Origin: Lagopus muta
Taxonomy: Eukaryota; Chordata; Aves; Galliformes; Phasianidae
Direction of reading: 5' to 3'
Assembly (NCBI RefSeq): GCF_023343835.1
Contig: NC_064437.1
Coordinates: forward strand, 49,488,972-49,552,971
DNA length: 64,000 nt
Positions within the stretch are counted from its first letter, which is position 1, and every line of letters begins with the position of its first letter. Below are positions 46,716 through 59,100 of the stretch, one piece after another. Under the pieces are notes generated by a model. It searched no databases, was not told where the DNA came from, and saw only the letters and a list, made by a program, of their open reading frames with translations. The translations under genes were made by a program, and so were the position numbers.

Positions 46716-48504
46716 TCCTCTGCCAGATATCACCTTGCACACTGCCTCCTGGTCTCATTGCACATCTTCAGTGTGCTGACACACCATGGAAAAGGAAAGT
46801 CCTGTTTGTTTCATGTTTCCAGCAGTTCTTTGCAAGGTGTATATTCTTCTTGTCCTCCACCTCCAAGCCTGCAGACCACCAGGGATGAGTTTAGAGGCAC
46901 AGAATTAGACACTGGGGGTTAAGACATATATAAGCAGTTCATGCTATGTCTAGCAGCAAGTCAGACCCACCAGGCCCTCAAGGTTTTGCTCCAGTGTTTT
47001 CAAGGAAGAATACTAACTATCTCAGCTGTATGCATTCTCTGTGTAAGGAAAGCATCACAACATGTTCAAGAAAATGACTGTATGTCTCTCAGGCTTTGTG
47101 CTTCCTATGCTCTTTTTATAAGCATTACTTTCATTGTCACTTTTCCATGTCACCCTCTCTTTTCTGAACGAAAGATAAGAGACAACATCTGGCTTTGTCT
47201 ATCTTTCGCTCTTCACTTGATCCTTAATACCTAACAAAATCATAAATCATGTAAATTCTGTACATCTTATCTGCTTGTGTGAGAAGGAACTAGATAAAAT
47301 ACTGTAAATTATTCCAGACTGAATTAAAAATACAGTATTGCATTACCTCAAACTACAGCAGAGCAAGGTCTGCTATCTCATACTGAGCAAGGATATCAGA
47401 GTAGACATGCTGTGACATTTTTCACTGATTAATCACTTTTTTTTTTTTTTTTTTGGTCAATTCCACAGACTACTTACTACTTTAAAAAGCATAATGATCC
47501 TTGTCATTACTGCTAGGTATTAGGTTGATCACTACCAAAGACTTGCTTCACTCTATTTTTCATACATGAAACAGCACATTAACAGCATCCGCATTCCAGT
47601 GAAATCGCTGTACAAGAATCACTTTCACGTGGTGTTCTTCTAAAATCCCACGATGACAAAACACAAGTTCTGAACTATTTAGCAGTGAATTCACTGAAGG
47701 GACTGGTGCTCACGCAGGAGAATTTGACTTTGTCTTCTAGCTGCTTAAGGACAAACACTGTCCTGGCTATTGTCAGGTGGCCAGTTTCAGTGAGGACTGA
47801 GCCCCTGGGCTAACTATAATTTATTCATCAGGTAGGAAAGTTTACACAGAATTTATAGAAGTGACTTGGAATAAACAAGAAGTCTTGCTAGCATACTGCC
47901 TTTGACAAAGTTTACTGATGTTTTCAAACTTCATTTGCAAATTCCAAGCAAACTTGTCTTTCTGTATTGTGCTATTCACTGATCTACGAGTTTAGAAATA
48001 CATGTTTAGTGCTAAATACACACATTCTAAATCATCTGTCTTTTCATTCTAAGATTACTTAACAAAAAATAAAATAAAATAAACCTGTCCTCAAGAGACC
48101 AGTTAAGTGCAGTTCAGAAAGCAAGTGACAGGTGTTGAACCAATGACCACAGCACCCTCTTCAGAAATCACAATAACAGAGATGATATTCTTAGCCAGGA
48201 AGTTTTGAGAACAGCTGCATTCATCTTCATTCCAGAATAATATGAACACTCCCCAAGACAGGCAGTAGTACAGAGTCTGTCACATCTTCAGGGAACACGA
48301 ACCCCCAGGTCCCTGCTAAACATCTTAACCATGGGTTAGGTGCCTCTTAACCTCTCCTGGTCCATGGTGCAATTAGGTCTTTCAGAATGTCATACAAAGG
48401 TGCTGTTTATCATAAGTACTGCCAAATCAGCACTTAAGAATGCTTGCCTATACACACAGGGAGCACACAACACCCTACTGCTGCTCTTAAATGAATTTTG
48501 ATTT

Positions 48505-48517
48505 CCTTTTATTGGCA
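48505..48517 (+). promoter_or_regulatory. Candidate core promoter element of lipase B
   Basis: Same CCTTTTATTGGCA as upstream of lipase A, in the same position relative to the conserved donor. Identity across two otherwise diverged flanks hints at function. Confidence 0.4.
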
Positions 48518-48532
48518 TAGGTTACCACCAGT

Positions 48533-48602
48533 GAATCAGTCTGCTAGCAGACACAGACAAGGACCTGCAGCAGAGGATTTAAGTGAAGCAGTCAAAGTAG
48601 AG
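48533..48602 (+). other. Putative noncoding exon 1 of lipase B
   Basis: Aligns with the putative first exon of lipase A and ends in GTAGAG before the donor GTAAGTTG at 48603. The matching acceptor precedes 50283, seven bases before the ATG. The start is approximate. Confidence 0.55.
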
Positions 48603-50289
48603 GTAAGTTGCTTCTACATATATGTTTGCAGTCTCTTTCTTGTCTGCCTCCATAAAATGTGTAATTTTCTTTCGTTCAGTTTATTGTGAGAGCACTCTGC
48701 ACCTTCTGATCTGTAAACCTATTGCTATTCATCAAAGGGCATATTTGCTAAATTTGAGAAGAAGACATTGACCAGCTAGTGGAAAGAAGGGAGTAACTGA
48801 CATTTTCATCTCGCTCTGCTGATGTTTTCCTCTTAAAACTGTCATGGTTGACTGAAAATGTCAATGTTGAAAAACTAGACATGAAGTGACCATTTGCTTT
48901 CGCTGTTTCAATTGCATTTAACTTTTCTTCATAAATTAACCAGGATATTCATATATCTGCTAGCCATGTTAATGGATTGGGTGGCTTTTAGTCCCACTTA
49001 CTGCTATGTGTGGAAAAAAAATTACCCTCAAGATTACGCTGATAAATTTCTAGAAACTTTAAAACTTACTTTCATGAAATAACAAAAACCTTCAGAAGTT
49101 TTGAATGGCTTTCTTAATGTCTTTCTAGTAGTTTACTTCTTCACTATTTTTTTAATGAAGTATTTCTGTTAATCCCTTTTTGCCTCAGGTAAATATTTCC
49201 CTTTTCAGTGCCTTATAACATAGAAAGAATAGAAAGTAGTTCAAAGCTCACACAGTCAAAACTTCACCTCTGAAATTAATGAGGCAACTCCAAGTTTTGG
49301 CATGCACTAATTGGTGCACTTTATCTGATTTAGAAAGCATTAATCTTTAAGTGCCTTAAAGCATACCAGCTAAGCCAGATGACAATACAGTCAATAGGAA
49401 AAAGTATGCCTGAAAAGGACAATAATTTTCCTTTATAAAGTAGTTAGTCTGTAGAATAGCCAAAAAAAAAAAAAAAAAAAAAAAGTAGATCGGCCAAAGA
49501 AAAATGTGACACTTTGGCAACTGCAAAGTAAGCACACCAGAGTAAATCTGCATGGCAGTCTTAACATTGAGTGTATCTCCTATTTACTTCATTGTTCTAG
49601 TGACTCAAGGAGTATGAAAGATTTAATTAAGAAAAACTAAGAGAACTGAAAACTCACTCCCTCATGAAGAAGTTGAGAGAGAACAGATTTCTTAGTTACC
49701 CGTTCCTAGCTCTCCAAATCTTGAAAGTCTTCTCCACTAACATCAGATAGTACACCGTTTTCACAACCTCTGTTCTGGTTCCTCAGTGCTGATTACAAAG
49801 GCAGCTATGGCTAAAACCAACACGTAACAGCTGATTTTGCTTGTGTTCCACACAGCAAGGCACTAACTAGGTAGATTCCAGTCTGCAATTTCTGTTCAGC
49901 AAAAAGGCTTCCTCACATCAACCCTCCCCTCAAAAAAAACACAAGGGAAGGCACAATCTTAATCTTCAGGTGGTTAAGATGCACATTTACAGTAAGTAGG
50001 ACTATATGTGAAAGAAAGGAAGGAACTCATGGCATAAATTGGCACTGTTGTTCAGCAGTAACATTCCTCTAGTCCTGTTCCACATCCTCCTGAAGCTCTT
50101 GACTAATTCCTTCCCCTGTTACATGACATTAACTGTAGACAGTCCCACCTTATGCAGGTATGTATTTCTGTGAGCCCCTTAGGAAGCACACCTAAGACAA
50201 CCCTAGAGACTCAGGGCTTCCTGCAAAATTCCGCAGTTCTCTCTTCCTAAAGCAAGCATACTGCATCTGTTCTTTCACACAGCCCCAAC

Positions 50290-53143
50290 ATGTGGTGTCT
50301 CCTCGTGCTGCTGTGTTCCCAAGCCATTGCCTTTTCAGCAGGATTCACAGCACTCCATGCTCTGAAATCAGAGGAAGGGCTGCACAGGAAGCAACGCAAC
50401 CCTGAAGACCTCATGAACGTTGTAAGTTGTCTCATTTTCTCTGCATACCTTCTTAACATATCTTTCACAACCCCACTACCCCACTGTACCGTCTTGAACA
50501 GGTCACGTGAGGAGGCTTAAAAACAGGCCTGCTCCTGTTGCACATTTTCCCAACCTGCCTTTCCCAAAGCCACTGCATTAGATTCAGGACTGCAGTGAGG
50601 GCCAGCCCTGAATGCAATGGGGACAGATGTTGTGGTGCAATGCACACAAATCACACTGGAATAGAACGTTCCAGCTCCCGCTCTTGGCTCAAAGGCCCAG
50701 CAACTCCCCAGAAGCTGCTGGAGAGCTTGGAGATCCAGGCCACTGAATTTCAGCATCAGCAGCTGTAACTGTGAATAGCTCGCACAATGCACAATTTCAG
50801 CCTGAACAATAGGATTTCTCTGCCTGCATTTAGGGTGAACCCTAACATAATGAACATGTGGCTTATGACTGTGACTTTTGCTTGCACAGTCACCTCTCTC
50901 AACACATCTTGATGTTTTCAGCTAAAGCACAAGGAGGGAAAAGAGTGGGATCCTGTCAAGACAAAGATCCTTCCAGCTCTTAGGAAGGTAGGGAATACCT
51001 TCCTAAGAGAAAACTTGATGTCCAATCCAAACAAACTGAGCTGCTAGAGAGAAGTGGAGGCAGAGGTTTGTTTCTAGTCTCGATAGAAGTCCTTCTCTTC
51101 TGTAACAACTTGTTTGCTCAGTATAGTAGCACAGGAGGCTGAACCCCTCCTTCAACAAGTAGATTCTCACAACACTAAGTAATTCAAGCCCCCTTGCTCT
51201 GACTCACCAGAACTGGCAAGATGTAAAAATAGGTGATATTTTGTAATAAGAGCTCCACCCTACATGGCTTACCTAACAATATTTTAGCAGGAAAGGACTC
51301 ATTATGGACCAAAGACATCCTTTGGCACGGTCTTATACCAACACTACTGCATGTTTACTCTCTAGAAAGGTACCATCAGCACAACATGATGATCTATGTT
51401 GTATTTGCTGTGGGAGCTGAGACAGTTTCCCTTTTGGAGACAGCACCTGAGCATAGGGAAATCTGACTTCTCATGTTCCTCTCCCCAACAACCACACTCA
51501 AATCTGTTTTCATTTTAGAATGTGTGGGTCTAAGGAGATATAAGCTTTCAAGCTTTGTAATGCACTGCATGCTAAACAAAGCCAAGCACTAACACAGAAT
51601 CACAGAATTGTAGGGGTTGGAAAGGACCTCTAGAGATCATTGAGACCAACACCCCTGCCAAAGCAGGATCCCTACACCAGATCACACAGGTAGGCGTCCA
51701 GGCGAGTCTTGAATATCTCCAGATAAGGAGACTCCACAACCCCCCTGGGCAGCCTGTTCCAGTGCTCCGTCACCCTCACCGTAAAGAAGTTCTTACGCAC
51801 ATTCGTGTGAAACTTCCTACGCCTGCCTGTCTTCTTCTGTCTCCACACAGCCATGCTCTAGGAAAAAGCCTTGCTGAAACACAATTCTGGCATTGTTGAT
51901 GGGGACCAGGTGTGACCCAATGGCAACCAAATGCAGTACTCAGGCAAGCAGCTTAGTCACCCAGTATAGTTCTGCTTTGTCCCATACAGAGTCAGATATC
52001 AGACCACTACTCCCCTAAGCAGATGTGAAGCAAACTTTTGAGGCAACTTTTTTTTACCAGACCTGTAATATTTAATTTTTGCCACAGTCCCTTAGTAGCA
52101 ATGGTCCTTACACTACTGTTACAGAACACCCCTATATCTATGTTGCTCAGCTTGTTTGCCCTTCAAAACAGGCTGGCTTCACCAGTCTAACATCATCATC
52201 CCTAAGCTCCAAAAGTACAAATATGCATTCAGAAAAGGAGTGGAAAACATTGGGATGGACAGAAAACACTACTCCTGGGACAGTCCTAATACAGTACAGC
52301 ATATTCAGCACATTTAACCAAGCTCTAGAGTCCAGAAACAGTCTTATTTGCAGCACAAGCGATTTTTATCATCTCACCATTGTTGTAACCTTGATTGTAC
52401 AGGTACCACTGCCACAGTAATCACTAGCTAGCCAAAACCTAAACAGTAGCGTGGTATGTCAGGAACGCACCAAGCGTAATTATGTGTTTCTGTCCAGGCA
52501 ACCACATCTTTTGTTATTTCAATTTGAAAGATGAAGTACTGAAGAGCATCAACCACATCAACCAAAGGCAGCTCTTTTGCTCTCACCATTTTTGGTATCC
52601 TTCGACCATATATCCATCCATCCCCAAGAGAGAAATAGGTAGAGCTTTGCTGACCTACAGGAGTCTTTGTAGGGTCCCTTACCACCAGTATAACATACAA
52701 TAGTAGAAAATAAATCAGCAACACAACATCACATTCATCTTCCTGGCACATTCTTGGCTAGCCACATATGCCTGAACAGAAGTAGCCTTCAGAGAGTTTC
52801 CACTCATCTCTACAGAGCAAATGCAAATTAACAAGTTCTCCTTGGCTTCCCACAGACTGAAATGATCAGATATCATGGATACCCCAGTGAAATGTATGAA
52901 GTTACTACAGAGGATGGATACATACTCGGTGTTTTCAGAATTCCCAATGGGAGGAACATGCAAAACACAGGTGCGGCAGTCATAGCACATAAGAAAAGTC
53001 TGTAATCCAACTCCAAGATCCCATCTGTCATGCTTGCACATGTTCCACACCTTCCCATCTTAGAAAAAGTAGCTAGTTCAATTCAGAATTTAGGTCACAT
53101 CCCTTCTTCATAACCTATATTCAGGTTTCAAATTTCTCTTACT

Positions 53144-53179
<36 letters not shown>

Positions 53180-56100
53180 ATTCCCTCCCCCTATTATTTC
53201 CTTGGACTTTCGTGTTTAGTACAACTGTTGGCAGTCTGGAAAAAAAATTCTGCCAATTAGTTCTTAAGCAATTCAGATTTAAAAAGAACCTTTCATTTAA
53301 CATAATTAAGGAAAATGTTCTAAACAAACAAAACAAAAAAAAAAAAAAAAAAAGCCAAAGCAAACCAAAAAACCCCCACCTATTTTGACATCAATATAAA
53401 AATTCTCTGCCTCATGAAGGACAGCTAACCTACTGTCAAGAAGGCGAATGTTCTGTAACATCCTGTTGGTGAGAAACATATATTGTTTGTTGATTAGAAA
53501 TATTAAGAAAAACTGAAAAACTATAATGAAAGTTTGTACTTGGAATTCAAGGCCAAAAATACAGGACAGCACTGCTCTGTTTCCTGCTCATATTTTGTTG
53601 TCTCAATATGTAATTTTGTCTTCAATCTTTCATTTTTAGAAATTGAGGGATCTGTAGATTGTTGATTTTTGGGGGAAGGGGAGGGGGGGAGGGGCAGGAA
53701 GAATGTGGGCACAGGGCACAGGCCATCTAAATGTATTCTTCACTTAAGTCCTCCAGGCATCTTACCCCAAAATGCTTGGGCAGCATTCATCAATTTCTTG
53801 AAGAAATAATAGTTTAAAAACTTTCTGTAAAATCATACTGTGTTTTGAGTACTTTTAATTTATTGCTATGGCATAAAAATAAATAAAAACACTCTTCTTT
53901 TCCAGGGCAAAAGCCAGCAGTCTTGCTGCACCACGGTACTTTTGCAGACTGTACTTACTGGATTGCTAACCTGCCCAACAACAGTCTTGGCTTCATCCTT
54001 GCAGATGCTGGCTATGATGTTTGGCTGGGAAACAGCCGAGGAAACACCTGGTCTTTAAAACACAAGACTCTTAAAACATGCCAGAAAGAGTTCTGGCAGT
54101 TCAGGTACTCTGTGGAGAAGGACTATCCAAAGAAAGCAACCTTCAGTGGACTAACAACTTTGGGCAACTAATACTGAGATGTAGGATCTGTACCCTTCAG
54201 GCTAGTGATTTTCGTGTAACCTGACTTAAAACGGGACAGAAAATACCCAAGAGCACCAGACCAATTCCTTCTGGATGCATCTACTTCTAGGAATGATATG
54301 GCTAGGTGACCTGGGCAGGTCTTTCTGGAATCAGCAAACAAAGAAGCAAAGATAGAAGTACACAGGCACCCCACCATTTTTGTACATATGTAGTGCTTGT
54401 TCCTCTGAGGAAAACATTTCCAGAACTAGGAGGCATTTGTAACCTTGAGATCTCTCACTTGATGTCATTACTCCAAGTGCAGACAGGAGAGAATAATGCT
54501 CAGTTAAGCAATGAAATCTGATCCACGGCAATAGACATTAACTGAAAGAGAAATGTATTTTATTACTGAAACACAATGGAAAGCATAATAAGATGGCAGA
54601 GCAGCAAGATCATAGGCTGCAGGAAATGAGAAGCTACTATAGATGTAAGAGCAGTAGGTACAGAAATAAAAGAAAGCAACTGTTTACCTTCAAAAGACCT
54701 GTAAGGTACTCAGGTATGCAGGAATCTCCAGATGAGATTAATTCACCTCCACTGCCAACCCTGAAGTAAAATCTGGGAAGGAGTGGATCCTAGCCCAACC
54801 CTTTCTGGTCACTCAGGATTTTTGCGTGCACCTGTGCTCCCTAGGTTAGCCTCGCCTTCCTACCAGGTGCTCAATCACTGCTTCAAGCTGTGACTCAGCA
54901 TTTCCACTGCAGTTACCCCACTAGTGAGAGTACTTAAATCTGTTCCCACAAGAGCCCCAGCTAGTGAACAGAATGGGTACCTTCTCAGTAGAGAGAGCAG
55001 GGCACTAGGCAGCCCTTCAGTACAATTGCATCCTTATGTTTTCTTCCCCAGCTCACAGAAAAGAATGCAGACTAAGCGTGCATTTGAACTTAGCTCAGTG
55101 CTAAGGAAAACTGACATTCAACAATTCACAATGTGATAAACAAACTGCCCCTCTGACAGCTTTTGTTTGTCTCCCCTGTAGCTTCGATGAGATAGGTAAA
55201 TACGATCTCCCGGCTGAGCTGTACTTCATCATGAATAAAACTGGACAGAAGAATGTATATTATGTTAGTCACTCAGAAGGTTCAACTGCAGGTAATGTTA
55301 GGATTGCCTGGCTATGAAATAGTTAGCATCATTACCTGACCAGAGTGCGCCTCTCTCTGTCAACTAGCTTTCTGTCTCATAAAAAGTTACTTGGAGAAAT
55401 ACTTTCTAACTTGATACTTGAAAAATATGGGAAACTTTCCTGCTAACTATTCTGTCTGATACAAGCAAGCAAAACAGAATCCAGAAATGCTTTAAATTCA
55501 GTAACTAAGGACTATTGATACATAAAAGCTACTATTTACCAGGTGCACTGCACCACAGTTTGCTAAGTATCCTTTCTTATTACTCTGTAGCCATTCATTG
55601 TTACTTTTTCCAGTGTCTTCCAGCGAACAGATACTTTTCATGAAGTATCAGCAACAAGGAGCTTTGATTAACCTCAGATTTTAAGATGCATGTGTCCAAT
55701 CCTCATGGATTGGATGTAAATGTTAAACGCAATATATGAAACAGTTTAAGAGTCCATAAAACAGTTTGAGAAGAAAAGTAGAACTTACATACTACTAAGT
55801 CTCATAATTTAACAAGAGACATTTAAGGTATAGTTTATCTATGACTATAATGCACCACTACTATTTCTAAACCACTGAGGAGATACCTGGGGGAAGTTGT
55901 ATGCGTCTTTCTTACTAGAATATTATTTTCCTTTCCTCTTATAAGAGCATTCTAAGTGTGGGTCTTTGGGCAGCACAAATCACCCAGGCCAAGACATCTC
56001 TGCCCTTATTCACAGGTAAATCTGTTTTAGGCAACCAGCTAAAATTGTCACCAAATCTGCCAGTGGAGAAATTTGGATGTGTTCAGAAAACAGGATAAGA

Positions 56101-59100
56101 TATACCCCTTTTTGTTTCTCACTTCTTTCTTCCTTCCTCACACTGTTCCTTTATGTGTGTGTATTCACGCTCACCTGAGTTTGCATGTTACAAGTCAAAA
56201 ATTGTGTTCTTAATGTCTCAGCCTTCATATATTTATTACATGATGGTATGCCATCATAAACATAGTCTTTTAGAGACTGCAGGGTGAAAAAATTATTTTA
56301 TTAGAATTTGGGGAACTTTAAGGGAACCTGAATTCCAAAAATTGAATGGATGCATCATCTCTCAAAAAGTGGCTTAAACTTGCCAGTTCTGAGAATTTTT
56401 GGATATGCTCTAATGAAGGTCCTCAGGAAAAGAAAAAAAATCTCAATCAGAATTAAAAAGAATCAAATACTTTCCTTAGGTAAGGAAAGAGGGTGGTAAT
56501 ATAGTCTCATTTCTTGTTTGTCATCTATGCTTTTATGTATTTGGTCTGTGAAAGATCTCATCACTAACTTGATTTCTGTCTTTTTTGCGTTTGCAGGCTT
56601 TATAGCACTTTCTACTTATCCAGAGTTGGCACAAAGGGTGAAAATGTTCTTTGCTTTAGGACCAGTACTCACTATCACACACGCTACCAGTCCCTTTGTA
56701 ACATTTGCACGTCTTCCTCAGCCAGTGATCCATGTATGTCATTCCTTCTTCTGAAAGACCTGAATACCTGCTCTGTCTGTGCTGGACTCACTCAGTCTAG
56801 ACTGATTTTTAAGGACGCAATGAGTTAAGATTGAATTTAGGGTATCAAACTGTTGATAAAGCTGGTAGGCTTCAGACCTTCCATGGAACAAAATTACAAA
56901 TCTTGATGCAACAAATTTTTGGAATTTCTTTAGGAAAACTTGCATGTTGTACCACTGTTTGTTAAAATCCAATAATTTTGAATGACACTCACAAATATCA
57001 TAAAGAAAAGTTGTGTACATACTCTACTAACTTAAGTCTTAAGCTCAAGTAGAAAACTACAAATATTTCACAACTTAAATTCATTAGATATGCAGTTGCT
57101 TTATGCTTGTGAAATATTGACCTATAAAATGATATAGGAAATGTAAAGAGTTATGTCTGTTTCATACCATAATTTGCCAACTTAATAGTATATTCTGGGA
57201 ATGATAGAAATCTCCTGTATGTCAAAATGCAGGAGTATCTGCTTTTTCTTCCCAAGTTGTACCAATTATGTGAAAATACAGTGCACAGCTCTCTACAGTG
57301 CTCAACTCTTGCACTTGACTCCCCCTCTTTGCTAAGTATCAGTGCTCAAATTACAGGTTTGTGCACCTGCCTGAAAGAAGTTTTAGGGCACAGGGGGTCT
57401 TCCTGTAGTCTACAGCTGTGACTGAAATCAATAGGCCTATCTCACTTAAGTCTGCACTCTGTAAACAGATGGATAGCAACCTCCAGGACACATACGAAGT
57501 ACAAAGTACAAAGAGAGAGGAGGAATGCATGGTGTATTCTGGGGAAAAATTCACTTTAAATGACAATGGAAGGACAAGCAGTTTGAGCTAGCTTAGTTAA
57601 GAGGCTACAGTACTAGAGTAGAGAGAGAGGCAATTTGCTGCATGATATAATCCTGCAACAAGATAAAGTTTCCCACTCTTCTGCCCTTCAGTTGGTCCTT
57701 GGTTACAAAGGAGCTCTTCACCAGAATGAACTGCTGAGAAGGCTTGCAATACAGCTGTGCACACCTCTGCAAAAAGTTTGTGCCAATATCCTCTACTCCA
57801 TAGCCGGCGGCAGAGCGCAAAACCTGAACACGGTAAGCATGTCCAAGAGCACATTAATGTCTGTAGAATGGAGGCAATTTTGGAGGAAAGTGATTTTTCT
57901 GCCCTGTGTCTATATACAGTTGCCAGGAACATAAAGAAATATGTTGCACTTTTCAAATAATTCCAGCCAGGACCTCTGCTGCTGATGAAATGGGCCACTT
58001 GTATTCAATTCACACAAGGGAGAAAGGAAAACAGTTTTTTGGTTTGGTTTGGTTTTGGTTTTTGTTTGTTTTTTGAAAGACCTTCTGCATTTCTCTTCTC
58101 ACTGTTTTTTGCTCTCTGACACTCATTATTTAACAAGTCCTCCCATAAAAAGCTCTTACACGTGTGATCTCATTATGTTCACAAAGGTAGTCTATTAATA
58201 ACCTTCTTCCTCTCATGATTAAGCAGAACTCTACTTATAACCATCAGGCAAACTGTAAAAACTGGGAAACAATCAATCCATGTTTATTCCTCACATGCAG
58301 TTTTCCATGCAACTAATCTATAATGTAGGAAAGACTCTTTCATAAGGATAAAACTCAACATACTCATTTCTTGTGTACAATCATATCACCTGAGAGTTTA
58401 CCATCAGTTTTGTTTAATATTTAAAAAACATCCTCTACACTAATAGGGGCTATAACACAGCAGCATTGTGTTGCTAAGGTCTTTCTCAGATTTATTCTGT
58501 CACAGCATTGGATCCCTGCCTTTATAACATTTGTGCTTTCTCTCCAGAGTCGAATAGATGTATACGTAGGACATTACCCAGCTGGAACATCAGTACAGAA
58601 TATAATACATTGGCATCAGGTATAACTGCATACTGAAATATAAGCACTCACTACAGCTTTTTATGCAGCTGACAGGCCATGGGGAACTCCAGAGGCAGCA
58701 GTTCTGGGAAATTCCCACCATATCTTCTCAAATAACACCCTAAGCAGATGCCACTGTGGGAGCACTGCTTCCCACACCATTACCCTAACTGAGCCTTTGG
58801 TATCAGGCAAAGAGATTTCCCCAGGGCACATCAGGCCTCTCTGCAGTTGGGCTCCAGTGGCTTCCTGCCTCCAGCTTTGTTTTTGCCTTGAAAGCTGCAG
58901 AAGAGCACTCAAGCACAGCCTGGGCACTTGGCAGGCAGTAGGAGGACAGTAGAAACCTGAGCAAGCGGGGGTGAGCCAGGACAAAGATATGGTCCAGGTT
59001 TCAGCTCTCTCCCGGAGGGTTAACTGCAGCCTGGATCATCCCCCAGAGCCCAGTCAGCCACACACAGGCTTCTGCTGGGACAATGGGAAAGTGGAGAACA

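Larger units (their letters stand above)
41814..47569. other. Intergenic, ANKRD22 to lipase B
   Basis: Contains the 5' side of ANKRD22, a mariner relic, a probable solo LTR and a fragment related to the lipase pseudogene (each listed separately). No intact gene is recognised. STAMBPL1, the next gene after ANKRD22 in mammals as I recall, was not seen. Confidence 0.65.

Noticed and set aside
52428-52751. 107 aa minus-strand open frame in lipase B intron 1
   Set aside because: It lies in an intron just upstream of exon 2, with no motif I can name. It could be part of an unrecognised repeat, but there is no positive support.
57597-57998. 133 aa minus-strand open frame
   Set aside because: It is the antisense shadow of lipase B exon 6 (57692-57832) and matches no family.
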